Origin: Limibacterium fermenti
GTDB lineage: Bacteria; Bacteroidota; Bacteroidia; Bacteroidales; Dysgonomonadaceae
NCBI RefSeq assembly: GCF_041902845.1
Contig: NZ_CP159486.1
Coordinates: forward strand, 310,001 to 374,000
DNA length: 64,000 nucleotides
Direction of reading: 5' to 3'
Below the pieces are notes generated by a model, which was given only the letters and a program-made list of their open reading frames with translations, was not told the origin of the DNA and did no database searches. This document shows positions 20,787 through 30,643 of the stretch, in pieces. Within the stretch, counting starts at the first letter, position 1. Each line of letters starts with the position of its first letter. The translations under genes were made by a program, and so were the position numbers.

Positions 20787-22502
20787 TTACTTTTCAGGCA
20801 TGAGTTTATAATAACCCATATCTTCAATGCGTGATTTTGTGACCGAATTATAGTTTTTAATCACCTCAACTTGTCCGTAATGAATATATACTTCGGCGGA
20901 ACGGCGAAATAACTCGGGATTCCGGTTGGCATCCTGCAACAGCAAATGCCCCATAATGATATGTCCTGCACATTCCACCAAACGGCGTGCGTGGAAATCG
21001 AGATAATCTTCATCTTTGGGAGTTGTAACCAATTCCACCAACTTCTCATACATTTGCGCCATCTTCGAAAGGGCCCTTTTTAATGGCTCCAGTTCGGGTA
21101 CAACCACTTCCTTTTCGTATTCCCTGATTTGTTGCAAATACGTTCCGGTGGTGACGTGGCGGATGGCTGCAACAACCTGCAATTGGGTCGTTCCTTCGTA
21201 GATATTCGTGATACGCGCGTCGCGATAGAGCCGTTCGCACTTGTAATCTTTCATATATCCCGATCCGCCGTGCACCTGGATGGCGTCGTACGCATTCTGA
21301 TTGGCATACTCGCTCGTCATTCCTTTTCCGAGCGGTGTGAAGGCGTCGGCCAAGCGCGAATAATGCTTCATTTCGGTGCGCTCTTCAGGAGTGAGTTTGC
21401 GTTCCTTCGAGATGTCCTCGAGCGTTTTGTACATATCCACAAAGCGAGCGGTTTCGTAGAGCATGGTTCGGGAAGCATCGGTCTTGGCGCGTATGTTCGC
21501 AATCATTTCATATACAGCCGGAAACTCGATGATCGGTTTGCCGAACTGCCGGCGTTCGATGGCGTAGTTGTATGCTTCTCGGTAAGCAGCGTCGGAGAGC
21601 CCGACGGATTGCGCCATGATACCCAAACGAGCGCCGTTCATGAGCGACATCACATAGCGAATCAGTCCCATGCGGCGGGTGCCGATCAGCTCGGCTTTGG
21701 CATTCTTAAATACCAATTCGCAAGTGGGAGCGCCCTTGATACCCATTTTATTTTCGATGCGGCGTACGGTAACGCCTCCCTGTTTTTTATCATAAACGAA
21801 CATCGATAATCCGCGCGCATCTTTAGTGCCTTCTTCCGAACGCGCCAACACGAGATGGATATCGGCATCGCCATTTGTGATGAAGCGTTTTACCCCGTTG
21901 AGATACCATTGCCCTTCTGTTTCATTGTAAGAAGCCTTGAGCATGACGGCCTGCAAGTCCGATCCTGCATCGGGCTCGGTGAGATCCATCGACATGGTTT
22001 CGCCTTTCACGATGCGAGGCAGATATTTATCTTTCTGCTGTTCTTCGGCAAATTCATAGATGGTTTCGCCGCAATCCTGCAACATCCAGATGTTTTGGAA
22101 GCTGGCGTCGGCGCGGCTCACCATGTCGGCCGACATCATATAAGGAACCATCGAAAAATTGAGTCCTCCGTATTTGCGATGCAGTCCCATACCCATCAGT
22201 TCAGCCTTGTTCAAGGCTTCGAGATTGCGACGAGTAGGTTCGGCGTATGTTACGCGGCCATCGTGGATGGTAGGGCCGCTTTGGTCGACCGCTTCGGCAT
22301 TGGGTTCGATGATTTCGGCACAGATTTCGCCGACCACCTCGAGTACTTTATCGTAACTGTCCATGGTGTCTTCAAAGTCTATGGGCGCATACTCATAGTT
22401 GTCTTTGTCTGTATAATTTCTTTCCTTCAGTTCGACAATACGCTTCATCAGCGGGTGCTGAAGATGATGCCTGAACTGCGGGGTGTCAATATAATAATTC
22501 AT
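20787..22502 (-). CDS. Acyl-CoA dehydrogenase
   Basis: FAD-dependent acyl-CoA dehydrogenase of 571 residues, longer than the usual 380 because of a C-terminal extension (about residues 450-571). Family motifs are MDLTEPDAGSDLQAV (about 175), the ATP/FAD-domain VHGGSGYMKDYKCERLYRDARI (about 405-428) and IYEGTTQLQ, whose glutamate near residue 434 is the likely catalytic base. It is the last gene of an etfB-etfA-acd operon (6-bp and 7-bp gaps), so it probably exchanges electrons with the neighbouring ETF. The physiological acyl-CoA is unknown; short-chain or branched-chain substrates are the usual guess. Confidence 0.92.
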   Translation of the reverse strand: MNYYIDTPQFRHHLQHPLMKRIVELKERNYTDKDNYEYAPIDFEDTMDSYDKVLEVVGEICAEIIEPNAEAVDQSGPTIHDGRVTYAEPTRRNLEALNKAELMGMGLHRKYGGLNFSMVPYMMSADMVSRADASFQNIWMLQDCGETIYEFAEEQQKDKYLPRIVKGETMSMDLTEPDAGSDLQAVMLKASYNETEGQWYLNGVKRFITNGDADIHLVLARSEEGTKDARGLSMFVYDKKQGGVTVRRIENKMGIKGAPTCELVFKNAKAELIGTRRMGLIRYVMSLMNGARLGIMAQSVGLSDAAYREAYNYAIERRQFGKPIIEFPAVYEMIANIRAKTDASRTMLYETARFVDMYKTLEDISKERKLTPEERTEMKHYSRLADAFTPLGKGMTSEYANQNAYDAIQVHGGSGYMKDYKCERLYRDARITNIYEGTTQLQVVAAIRHVTTGTYLQQIREYEKEVVVPELEPLKRALSKMAQMYEKLVELVTTPKDEDYLDFHARRLVECAGHIIMGHLLLQDANRNPELFRRSAEVYIHYGQVEVIKNYNSVTKSRIEDMGYYKLMPEK

Positions 22503-22508
22503 ACTTTT

Positions 22509-23528
22509 TTACTTGCTATTCTTTTTATAATACTTAATCATTTTAGGAATCACCGTTTCCACTTCGCCGGTAATGACATAATCGGCCATCGTATTGATGG
22601 GCGCATTGGCATCGTTATTAATGGAAATAATGATGGAGCTGTCCTGCATTCCGGCAACATGCTGTATTTGCCCGGAGATACCGCAGGCGATGTACAGTTT
22701 GGGACGCACGGTGACCCCCGTTTGCCCGATTTGGCGCTCGTGCTCGGCAAATCCCGCATCGACAGCGGCGCGCGAAGCTCCCACTTCGCCACCCAGCACA
22801 TCGGCCAAGTCGTAAAGCAAGTCGAAGTTCTCTTTCGATCCCACTCCATAGCCTCCGGCAATGATGATGGGCGCATTTTTAATATTGACTTTCGATTTTT
22901 CGATATGCCGTTCAATGACGGCCACCGCAAAATCGTCGGCATTCACATAGTCATTTACGTCATGCTCCACAATTTCGCCTTTGTAAAGCGGGTCGAGCAC
23001 TTCTTTTTTCATCACACCCTCGCGCACGGTCGCCATTTGAGGACGATGGTCGGGGTTGATGATCCATGCCACGATGTTGCCTCCGAAAGCGGGGCGGATT
23101 TGATAAAGCAGATTCTTATAGGTCTTTCCCGCCTTTCTATCTTCATGATCGCCTATCTCCAGCGAAGTACAGTCGGCGGTGAGGCCGCTACCCAGCGAGG
23201 AGGATACTCGGGGCCCGAGGTCGCGTCCGATGATCGTCGCGCCCATCAGGCATATCTGAGGCTTGATTTGCTTAAAGAGATTAACCAATATGGACGTGTG
23301 TGGGAGGGTGGTGTAGGGCGACAGGCGCGCATCGTTGAAAATATGCAGCGCGTCGACACCGTAAGGGAAAACCTGTTTGCCTACTTCGCCCAGATGGTTT
23401 CCGATAGCGACGGCTTCGAGTTTACAACCGAGCTGATCGGCCAGCGAGCGTCCTTTGGTCAGCAGTTCGAGACTCACGTCGGCTACGGCGCCCTCATCCG
23501 TTTCTATATATACGATAATATTGTTCAT
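22509..23528 (-). CDS. etfA: Electron transfer flavoprotein alpha subunit
   Basis: ETF alpha, 339 residues. The C-terminal FAD-binding domain shows GGYGVGSKENFDLLYDLA, GASRAAVDAGF, QIGQTGVTVRPKLYIACGISG, IQHVAGMQ and SINNDANAPI, all standard ETF-alpha FAD contacts. It forms a heterodimer with EtfB from the gene just upstream (7-bp gap) and passes electrons to or from the acyl-CoA dehydrogenase encoded next. A bifurcating mode is possible but cannot be decided from sequence alone. The plus-strand ORF covering this region is an artefact of codon bias. Confidence 0.95.
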   Translation of the reverse strand: MNNIIVYIETDEGAVADVSLELLTKGRSLADQLGCKLEAVAIGNHLGEVGKQVFPYGVDALHIFNDARLSPYTTLPHTSILVNLFKQIKPQICLMGATIIGRDLGPRVSSSLGSGLTADCTSLEIGDHEDRKAGKTYKNLLYQIRPAFGGNIVAWIINPDHRPQMATVREGVMKKEVLDPLYKGEIVEHDVNDYVNADDFAVAVIERHIEKSKVNIKNAPIIIAGGYGVGSKENFDLLYDLADVLGGEVGASRAAVDAGFAEHERQIGQTGVTVRPKLYIACGISGQIQHVAGMQDSSIIISINNDANAPINTMADYVITGEVETVIPKMIKYYKKNSK

Positions 23529-23535
23529 AATTCTG

Positions 23536-24408
23536 TTATCCGATTGTGTGATTAGCGATTAGTTCTATCATGAGCTGTTCGATTTCATCATCGGAACCGC
23601 TCAGGTGCTTGCTTTCTTTGGTTTGGAAGACGACATTTTCGATTTTCTTCACCTTTGTAGGCGAGCCCGACAGGCCGCAAAGATCGATGTCTGCATCCAC
23701 GTCGGCGACCCCCCATTCTGTGAGATTCAGATAAGGACGGGTGCTGTAAATGTCGATGTAATCGATGTTTTCGGCTTGGCGCTCCGTGACCGTTTTGGCA
23801 TGTTTGAACTTTAGCAGCAGTTTCGCATTTCGTGGGCGGCAGGTACGCGCCGAACCGTTTACCGTAACAAGCAGAGGTAACGGACTTTCTACCGTTTCCA
23901 CCCCATTTTCGAGACGTCGTTTCACCCGCGCCTTACCGTTATTGATTTCTTCTATTTCCTCGGCATAGGTAACTTGAGGGATGTTCAACTTTTCCGCGAC
24001 TTGCGGCCCTACTTGTGCCGTATCGCCATCAATAGCCTGGCGGCCGCAGATAATCAGATCGTATTTACCTATTTTCCGTACAGCCGTCGATAAAGCGTAT
24101 GAAGTGGCCAGCGTATCGGCACCAGCAAAAGCTCGGTCGGTGAGCAATACACCGTCGTCCGCTCCCCTGAAGAGACCTTCGCGCAGAATGTCAGCCGCGC
24201 GACCGGGCCCCATGGTGAGCATGGTGATCGTGGAACCGGGATACCGGTCTTTTATGCCTAATGCCTGTTCGAGCGCATTGAGGTCTTCAGGATTAAAAAT
24301 AGCGGGCAAGGCCCCTCTATTGACAGTTCCGTCGGCTTTCATCGCATCCTTCCCGATATTTCGCGTATCAGGCACTTGCTTCGCCAACACAATAATGTTA
24401 AAAGCCAT
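23536..24408 (-). CDS. etfB: Electron transfer flavoprotein beta subunit
   Basis: ETF beta, 290 residues, starting MAFNIIVLAKQVPDTRN. It contains GRQAIDGDTAQVGPQVAEKL (about residues 122-141), the nucleotide-contacting loop, which in bifurcating-type ETFs helps hold the second FAD and in simple ETFs binds AMP. It is the first gene of the etfB-etfA-acd operon, preceded by a -7 box at 24448-24455. Confidence 0.95.
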   Translation of the reverse strand: MAFNIIVLAKQVPDTRNIGKDAMKADGTVNRGALPAIFNPEDLNALEQALGIKDRYPGSTITMLTMGPGRAADILREGLFRGADDGVLLTDRAFAGADTLATSYALSTAVRKIGKYDLIICGRQAIDGDTAQVGPQVAEKLNIPQVTYAEEIEEINNGKARVKRRLENGVETVESPLPLLVTVNGSARTCRPRNAKLLLKFKHAKTVTERQAENIDYIDIYSTRPYLNLTEWGVADVDADIDLCGLSGSPTKVKKIENVVFQTKESKHLSGSDDEIEQLMIELIANHTIG

Positions 24409-24447
24409 GTTTTCTTATATGTTTTTATACGTATTTTTTGAGTGCAG

Positions 24448-24455
24448 CAAATATA
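24448..24455 (-). promoter_or_regulatory. etfB operon promoter -7 element
   Basis: Minus-strand TATATTTG matches TAnnTTTG, 40 bp upstream of the etfB start. No good -33 TTTG is seen. Confidence 0.6.
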
Positions 24456-24576
24456 CGCAAAATTTTTAACGGCTGTATTATTTTTGCTGGAGATTTATGG
24501 GTATAGGGAGGTCTTTAGGTTGATAAGTGATTGATAGAATCGAGGGCGCCGCTTGGAACACCCACCTCAATAAAGA

Positions 24577-24614
24577 TTAAAACAGACGTCCTTATACTCT
24601 AAGAACGTCTGTTT
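24577..24614 (-). terminator. SusC/SusD operon terminator
   Basis: AAACAGACGT...ACGTCTGTTT with an internal CTTA/TAAG extension and one mismatch. The minus strand ends in TTTTAA. It lies about 32 bp after the susD-like stop. Confidence 0.85.
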
Positions 24615-24645
24615 ACAAAATGCCACCTGCTATTATATAGCACTC

Positions 24646-26289
24646 TTAATTTCCACTATCTTCATATCCCGGATTCTGAATTAAATTAGGATTAGCAGCT
24701 AATTGAGTATGGGGAATTGGATAAATCTCACGGTTTTTATCATTTGTGGGTTTATGATCCCACCAACTAGCCGTTGTGAATTTTCCAAAACGGATCAAAT
24801 CTTCCCGTCGCTTTCCTTCAAAAATAAATTCCCGTCCACGCTCGGCAAGTAATTCATCCATTGTCAAAGTAGAAGTTGTATATTTCGCCTTTTCCCAATC
24901 AGCCTCTTTAAAGGCGCGCTTTCTGCAAGCATTGATCAAATCGACCGCTTCTTGTGTTGCCACTCCTCCGTTCTTGCGCATAAGAGCTTCCGCCTTGTTA
25001 AAGTAAATTTCGGTCAGGCGATAAAGCATATAATGGTTTTCCCAATAATTATCATCCTCTATTGTACCACTTTTATATTTATTGAAACGAGCTCCGCTAT
25101 TTTCCTCTCCTTGATCCATACCTCCTTCGCTTGTCAAATCTCCTTCACTTTCCCTACGAATCGAATTGACATACACAAAAGGTTTTCCATTATATTCTTC
25201 GGTTCCCAAAATAGGTTTTCCATCCAAAATATTATATTGTGGACCAAATAAAAACCATTGTTGTTTACGCAGATCATTTTCCTGGTAGGCGTCAAAAGCG
25301 GAGGGTATAACTACAAAAGCATTCCAACCCGAATAACCTACGCCCAATGCATAACTCATATTCGAATATCCCATAAGGAATCCGTCCCACCCGAACGTAA
25401 ATCCTCCTAATCTGCTGAATGCAAACTGGAACAATGCTTCTTTCGCATCTTTATTCGTATTGGAGAATGTGTCCAGTAAATCGGATGCCAACTCCGGTTT
25501 TCCCCCGAGACCTCCTGCTTGACCGCTAATAATTTTATCACACGCAGCAATACATTCATCATACATGGGCGTACCGATAAAGTATTCGGCATTCAGATAT
25601 AATTCCGCCAGCATGGCATACCCTGCCGTCTGTGAAACACGGCCCACCAATTCTTTTGAGTAAGGAAGGAGCTTCGGGACATGAGTTTCTAATTCTGTTT
25701 TAATAAAATTGAAAATTTCAGCTTTCGACTGTGTCGGAGGATTAAGAGGTTCTCCTACTGTTGTAATAATAGGAGCATTTCCCCACAATTCCATGATTTT
25801 CATATAATGGAAGGCCCTCAAAACATACAATTCACCCAAAATAGCCGCCATTTCCGTATCGGAAATATCGATAGATTTATTGTCAATTCCCTCTAAATCC
25901 ATAATGGCCGCGTTTACATATCCTAACCCCGTCCATATTAAAGTCCAGGCATTGCGCATACGTCCTTCATTGGCTGTCCATGTGTGATAATGCTGGCGAA
26001 AATGGTCGCCACTGTCGTAACCATGTTTTCCCTTTTGAGGCCATGCCAACTGGTCGGCCGATAATTCTGCGTGATAATAATAACCGTTTTGTCCGGTAGG
26101 AGCCATCCATGCCTGCATATGCGTAAAAGGCCTAAGCGCAGCTTGCAATACTTCCGTTTTATTATTATAAAAATTCGACTTATTCAATTCCGTATAGATG
26201 GTTTCATCCAGATTTGTACAACTGTTTACTCCGAGGAAAAGCATTATTATAATTATAAAAACAGAGCTTTTATATATTCTATTTTTCAT
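24646..26289 (-). CDS. SusD/RagB family nutrient-binding lipoprotein
   Basis: A 547-residue surface lipoprotein (signal ending VNSC). It has the SusD pattern: an N-terminal TPR-type helical region (WTLIWTGLGYVNAAIMDLEG; LGELYVLRAFHYMKIMELWGNAPI) and the C-terminal RytD/SusD block (YRLTEIYFNKAEALMRKNGG; LLAERGREFIFEGKRREDLIRFGKF). SusD proteins form the lid of a SusC channel and capture glycans or peptides. It lies 27 bp downstream of its susC partner. No glycoside hydrolase, sulfatase or sigma/anti-sigma gene is nearby, so the ligand cannot be predicted. Confidence 0.95.
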   Translation of the reverse strand: MKNRIYKSSVFIIIIMLFLGVNSCTNLDETIYTELNKSNFYNNKTEVLQAALRPFTHMQAWMAPTGQNGYYYHAELSADQLAWPQKGKHGYDSGDHFRQHYHTWTANEGRMRNAWTLIWTGLGYVNAAIMDLEGIDNKSIDISDTEMAAILGELYVLRAFHYMKIMELWGNAPIITTVGEPLNPPTQSKAEIFNFIKTELETHVPKLLPYSKELVGRVSQTAGYAMLAELYLNAEYFIGTPMYDECIAACDKIISGQAGGLGGKPELASDLLDTFSNTNKDAKEALFQFAFSRLGGFTFGWDGFLMGYSNMSYALGVGYSGWNAFVVIPSAFDAYQENDLRKQQWFLFGPQYNILDGKPILGTEEYNGKPFVYVNSIRRESEGDLTSEGGMDQGEENSGARFNKYKSGTIEDDNYWENHYMLYRLTEIYFNKAEALMRKNGGVATQEAVDLINACRKRAFKEADWEKAKYTTSTLTMDELLAERGREFIFEGKRREDLIRFGKFTTASWWDHKPTNDKNREIYPIPHTQLAANPNLIQNPGYEDSGN

Positions 26290-26316
26290 ATCATCTATTT
26301 TTTTCTAAATTCTACA

Positions 26317-29280
26317 TTAAAATCCAACATTTAATCCTATTGACCACGATTGTGTAAGAGGATAATAATCTCTTTTTTCCACACCTGCTTCAAAACCGGT
26401 ATCCTGCACTTCCGGATCGGTTCCTTTATATCCCGTGATGGTAAATAAGTTCCTTCCGGTAAGATATACCCTTAAATTCCGGATATAAGGAGTGTTGAGC
26501 TTAAAATTATACCCCAACGTAAGATTATCCAATTTGACAAAATTGCCGTTTTCGAGATAATAATCGGAATATTGAGGATCGTCATCCAATTCATTATGTT
26601 TCGTAACAGCACTCTTCAGCAAGTTATTAGGAAGCCATTTTTTATTGCCGAAGTACAGTTCTTTCAGATTGAGAATATCAAAACCGAATTTACCCCGGAA
26701 CATAAACGTCAGGTCGAAATTCTTATATACAAAGGTATTGGTAAGAGAAGCTTGGAATTTTGGAACGCCATTTCCGATAATAGTCAGGTCATCATCACTC
26801 AAATCCGTTGCCGACCCTGTAGAGCCGTCTTTTTTATAAAATAACCATTTGCCTTCTTCGGTAAATCCGGCAAAACGTTTACCGTAGAAATTTCCTACCG
26901 AACCGCCTTCCTCCAACCTGAAGGCGTCGCCTAAATTACCGGGCGAAGGAAGTCCATAAAAGGAGAGCCAGTTGGCTTTAAATACATCACTTGAGAGTTT
27001 CGTCAGCTTATTACTTTGTGTATTTGCCGCAAAATCGATATTCCAATTAAAATCTTTTTGTTGGACAGCTATTGCCGAAATTTGAAATTCTATCCCTGAA
27101 TTTTTTAATGTTCCTACATTGGTATATATTTGGTCTCGTACATAAGGAGGTTGTTGAGCATTATATCTATACAACAAGTCTTTTGTATTCCGGTTATAGA
27201 TATCGATAGACCCTGTAATTCTTCTCTTTAAAATAGAGAAATCCAGCCCGAAATTCAACTCGGCTTTCTGTTCCCACCGCAGATTTGGATTCGGATTGCG
27301 GGCCGCTCCATATGTTTGGTAATAAACCCCATCCTGAGGATATACCCCGCCTGTTCCTAAAGTTACCAAAGACTGATAATTATCAATTCCCTGATTTCCC
27401 GTTATGCCATATCCGATGCGCAATTTCAAATCGTCGATAGCAGATATTCCTTTCATAAATTCTTCTTCACTGATGGTCCACCCTGCTGATACAGCCGGAA
27501 AATTACCCCATTTATGATTGGCCCCGAAACGTGAAGAACCTTCGTGACGTAAAATTCCCTGTAAATGATATTTATCGGCATACGAGTAATTGATTCTACC
27601 AAAGAAAGCTACCAGCGTATTATCCTGTTTTTCGCTACCCATTCCGGGACGTGGCAATTTTGTATTGTTGATGGCGCTTCCCGCACCCAAATTCCAGTCC
27701 TCGAAAGCATCCGTAGTAAAACCGTTATTGTTGACATTAAACTTTTCAAACGTATAATATTGGTAACTATACCCCGCCATTGCCGTGATGGTATGCGTAT
27801 GATTAAATGTTTTCCGGTAATCAGTTGTCATTTCGAATGTTTTTCTCCAATCCAGATAATTTTCCTTAGAGGCATATCCCATTCCCTGATAATCTGTTCC
27901 GACACGGTTCTCCCAATCTTTTGAAGAACGGTAATAACGGTTATTATAGGTGTTCCGATCATAAGAACCAAAAGCTGCGACCGACCAATTCTCCAATAAT
28001 TGTAGCTGTAAACGAAGATCGGCGGATGTTGTCTGCTGATTTCTTTTGGAAAGGCGGTTTGCTAAACGAGATATAGGATTATAGTTATTGAAAGCCTCCG
28101 TTTCGAAAAAGGTGCCATCTTCGTTATAAAGAGGCGCCGTAGGATTTCGTTGGATAGCCTGTTCAAAATCTCCTGTTCCACCACCCAGTAAATTAGCATC
28201 ATTAAAATTGGTTGCAATATTCAACGACATGGTTAACCGATCTTGCAATCCTCTTTGATTGACATTAATACGTCCTCCAAATTGCTCACGGGAATTTTCT
28301 TTCGCAATTCCATCCAGTTTACTGTAAAAAAAAGAAGCCCTGTAATTCGTATTTGCCGTTCCCCCCGAAGCAGAGAAATTATGATAATGACTAAGATTAT
28401 CTTTATTGATTAATTCATCGAACAAGTCTGTGGAAGCTCCAAAATCCTGATCGGCATTAATTATTCCCTGATTAATTAAATCTCTAAAATCAGAAGCCGA
28501 TAAAATATCCGGTTTATTATTGATTTTCTCATGTTGCAAATAAGTAGAATAATTAAATTCAGGAGCACCTGCTTTTCCTTTTTTTGTCGTGATTAAAATA
28601 ACTCCGGCATTTCCCCGGGTTCCATAGATTGCCGCCGCAGAACCATCTTTCAGAATATTGAATGATTCAATATCATCCTGCTGTAACAAATCCAAATTTC
28701 CGCCAGGTATTCCGTCTATAACGATTAAAGGAGTTCTGGTTCCTGTAAGGGAAGTAACTCCCCGTAACTGTATGTCCATTCCTGAATTAGGATTGCTTCC
28801 TTGAGTCCGGGTCATATTTAAGCCTGCGACCTTGCCTTGTATCAGATCCAACGCATTACGCGATCCTCCAGGATTAAACTTGTCTGCCCGAATAGTTTCT
28901 ACAGCAGAAGTTACTTCTTTCCGTTTCATGGTACCGTAACCGACAACCACGAGTTCTTCCAATAATTCGGTATCTTCTTGTAAGATCACATTCATATTGC
29001 TCCTTCCGTCTACCGGTATCGTTTGAGTTACCATGCCTACATACGATACATTCAATATGGCATTCGATGGCACATTCGCTAAGACAAAATTACCATCGTT
29101 ATCGGTAATCGTGCCGGCAGTAGTACCTTGCACCTGGACGGAGACTCCGATTAATGGTTCCCCATTGGTATCAGTAACCGTTCCTGTTACGGTAAGGTTT
29201 TGTGCCGATACACCTAACGATATAGCCCATAATAAAAAGGAGAAAAACACTTTCGATAAATTTGAAATTTTTCTTTTCAT
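26317..29280 (-). CDS. SusC/RagA family TonB-linked outer membrane protein
   Basis: TonB-dependent transporter of 987 residues. A signal peptide (ending GVSAQ) is followed by a carboxypeptidase-D-regulatory-like domain (about 28-105), the TonB-box region ELVVVGYGTMKRKEVTSAV (about 110-128), a plug domain with ALDLIQGKVAGL and NILKDGSAAAIYGTRGNAGVILITTKKGK, then the 22-strand barrel ending in LTQSWSIGLNVGF. It forms the transport channel with the adjacent SusD. It lacks the extra N-terminal STN domain used for anti-sigma signalling. A possible -7 box (TATTTTTG) lies at 29322-29329. Confidence 0.96.
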   Translation of the reverse strand: MKRKISNLSKVFFSFLLWAISLGVSAQNLTVTGTVTDTNGEPLIGVSVQVQGTTAGTITDNDGNFVLANVPSNAILNVSYVGMVTQTIPVDGRSNMNVILQEDTELLEELVVVGYGTMKRKEVTSAVETIRADKFNPGGSRNALDLIQGKVAGLNMTRTQGSNPNSGMDIQLRGVTSLTGTRTPLIVIDGIPGGNLDLLQQDDIESFNILKDGSAAAIYGTRGNAGVILITTKKGKAGAPEFNYSTYLQHEKINNKPDILSASDFRDLINQGIINADQDFGASTDLFDELINKDNLSHYHNFSASGGTANTNYRASFFYSKLDGIAKENSREQFGGRINVNQRGLQDRLTMSLNIATNFNDANLLGGGTGDFEQAIQRNPTAPLYNEDGTFFETEAFNNYNPISRLANRLSKRNQQTTSADLRLQLQLLENWSVAAFGSYDRNTYNNRYYRSSKDWENRVGTDYQGMGYASKENYLDWRKTFEMTTDYRKTFNHTHTITAMAGYSYQYYTFEKFNVNNNGFTTDAFEDWNLGAGSAINNTKLPRPGMGSEKQDNTLVAFFGRINYSYADKYHLQGILRHEGSSRFGANHKWGNFPAVSAGWTISEEEFMKGISAIDDLKLRIGYGITGNQGIDNYQSLVTLGTGGVYPQDGVYYQTYGAARNPNPNLRWEQKAELNFGLDFSILKRRITGSIDIYNRNTKDLLYRYNAQQPPYVRDQIYTNVGTLKNSGIEFQISAIAVQQKDFNWNIDFAANTQSNKLTKLSSDVFKANWLSFYGLPSPGNLGDAFRLEEGGSVGNFYGKRFAGFTEEGKWLFYKKDGSTGSATDLSDDDLTIIGNGVPKFQASLTNTFVYKNFDLTFMFRGKFGFDILNLKELYFGNKKWLPNNLLKSAVTKHNELDDDPQYSDYYLENGNFVKLDNLTLGYNFKLNTPYIRNLRVYLTGRNLFTITGYKGTDPEVQDTGFEAGVEKRDYYPLTQSWSIGLNVGF

Positions 29281-29321
29281 TCTTTCATTTGTTTAGATCA
29301 ATTAATTTTTGTGTGACCATG

Positions 29322-29329
29322 CAAAAATA
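29322..29329 (-). promoter_or_regulatory. susC-like promoter -7 element (candidate)
   Basis: Minus-strand TATTTTTG, 41 bp upstream of the susC-like start. AT-rich context makes chance occurrence possible. Confidence 0.45.
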
Positions 29330-29414
29330 AGAAGTCAAAAAGGTGTATTTCACTATAAATGGTTGTATAACTTCAAATACTTAAGGGTAAAATACATCGG
29401 ATGCCTTTTTTTTG

Positions 29415-29422
29415 TATTTTTG
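29415..29422 (+). promoter_or_regulatory. Promoter -7 element for the XRE gene
   Basis: TATTTTTG fits TAnnTTTG and lies 79 bp upstream of the chosen start at 29502. It lies inside the N-terminal extension that an ORF start at 29412 would give, arguing against that longer start. Confidence 0.5.
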
Positions 29423-29501
29423 TGGATTAAGGATATGTGAGGAAGTACCCGGCAATATCCTAATAAATTATTTTGCATCAACATATAGCATAAAAACAAT
29501 T

Positions 29502-29957
29502 ATGGGAGTTACTTATGAGGTTAACAGAGCACATTTAGGATACAATGTAAAGCGCTTGCGTGAAATCCTGGGAGTAAAACAAGAGGATTTGGCAGAAAGG
29601 ATGCAACTATCGCAACAGTCGATATCGAAACTGGAGAATAAAGAAGAATTAGATAACGATACATTGGAAAAAGTAGCCGATGCGTTGAACATTCCTTCGG
29701 AAACTATAAAAAAGTTTACAGATGAAGGAGCTATTCACATTATATCCAATACCTTTTCGGACAATGCTTCGATCAATAATTATCCAATCAATAATCCGAT
29801 TGAGCGAATTGTGCAGTTGTACGATGATAAGGTGAAACTGTATGAAGAGAAAGTCGCGCTTTACGAACGGATGTTGAAATCGGAGCAGGAAAAAACGGCT
29901 TTGCTGGAAGAACTCGTCAGGAACAAACCCGATGCCGGAACAAAAAAGATTGTATAA
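29502..29957 (+). CDS. XRE-family HTH regulator with C-terminal coiled coil
   Basis: A 151-residue DNA-binding protein. The helix-turn-helix spans about residues 10-65 (LGYNVKRLREILGVKQEDLAERM, then LSQQSISKLENKEEL). A linker with NNYPINNPIERIVQLY leads into a C-terminal coiled coil (about 105-145, YEEKVALYERMLKSEQEKTALLEEL). I chose ATG 29502 (MGVTYEVNRAHLGYNV) because a -7 box sits inside the longer ORF. A near-identical but broken copy lies 1.6 kb downstream, on the other side of a Panacea antitoxin gene. It may regulate that cassette; this is inferred from position only. Confidence 0.88.
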   Translation: MGVTYEVNRAHLGYNVKRLREILGVKQEDLAERMQLSQQSISKLENKEELDNDTLEKVADALNIPSETIKKFTDEGAIHIISNTFSDNASINNYPINNPIERIVQLYDDKVKLYEEKVALYERMLKSEQEKTALLEELVRNKPDAGTKKIV

Positions 29958-30017
29958 ATAGAAGTTGCTATAATAACATTGTATCCATACGGCAGCCTTA
30001 AATATTGTACGAAACTA

Positions 30018-30048
30018 TTGAATGTATCGGGAATATTTTATACATTTG
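30018..30048 (+). promoter_or_regulatory. Promoter of the Panacea cassette
   Basis: TTG at 30018-30020, 20 bases, then TACATTTG at 30041-30048. This is a full Bacteroidota -33/-7 promoter, 43 bp before the start codon. Confidence 0.75.
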
Positions 30049-30091
30049 CGCTATCTCTCTTGTAATAAAAAAGAAATAAAGCCATTTTTAG

Positions 30092-30643
30092 ATGTCATTA
30101 TTTAACAACATAACGTTCAATGAAGAAAAGACGCTGAATGCAGTGCTTTATATCGTGGGCAAGTTAAGGCGAAAGGATTTTCATAAAATATTTAAAATCC
30201 TCTATTTTTCCGATAGGGAACATTTAAATGAATATGGGAGATCCATTACGGGAGATACGTATATTGCCATGACTGACGGCCCTGTTCCTTCCAACCTTTA
30301 CGATATATTCAAATCCGTGAGAGGGGACGGTTATTTTAAATCATATGGAAAAGGGTTTGAAGATTATTTTTCAGTCATGGACTGGGATTTTATTAAGGCA
30401 AATAAAGCGCCGGACTTACGCAAGCTCTCCAAAACAGATTTAAAACATATCGATCAATTGCTTGCAATGTATGGCGAATTATCATGGGATGAAATAAAAG
30501 AGAAATCTCACGATTATGCTTGGCGCAATACGGCCGCGAACAGAGAAATTAAATTTGAAGATATTATTCGGGAAAGTGGCGGAGATGATGATTTTATTCA
30601 TTATGTAAAAGAACAAAATGATCTTGTCGCATTATGTAAATAA
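30092..30643 (+). CDS. Panacea-domain (DUF4065/SocA-like) protein, probable antitoxin
   Basis: A 183-residue protein with the Panacea fold: KTLNAVLYIVGKLRRKDFHKIFKILYFSDREHLNEYGRSITGDTYIAMTDGPVPSNLYDI (about residues 13-75), followed by a helical C-terminal part. Panacea proteins are known as antitoxins for many unrelated toxins and as proteolysis adaptors. The stop overlaps the start of the next ORF (TAATG at 30641-30645), the usual antitoxin-toxin spacing. The gene itself is intact and has its own promoter. Its partner ORF carries a premature TAA, so it may now be an orphan antitoxin. Confidence 0.85.
   Translation: MSLFNNITFNEEKTLNAVLYIVGKLRRKDFHKIFKILYFSDREHLNEYGRSITGDTYIAMTDGPVPSNLYDIFKSVRGDGYFKSYGKGFEDYFSVMDWDFIKANKAPDLRKLSKTDLKHIDQLLAMYGELSWDEIKEKSHDYAWRNTAANREIKFEDIIRESGGDDDFIHYVKEQNDLVALCK

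Noticed and set aside
21855..23555. 566-codon plus-strand ORF
   Set aside because: It is antisense to acd and etfA, whose protein families are certain. Its length follows from codon bias on the other strand, and the translation is His/Phe/Val-rich with no domain.
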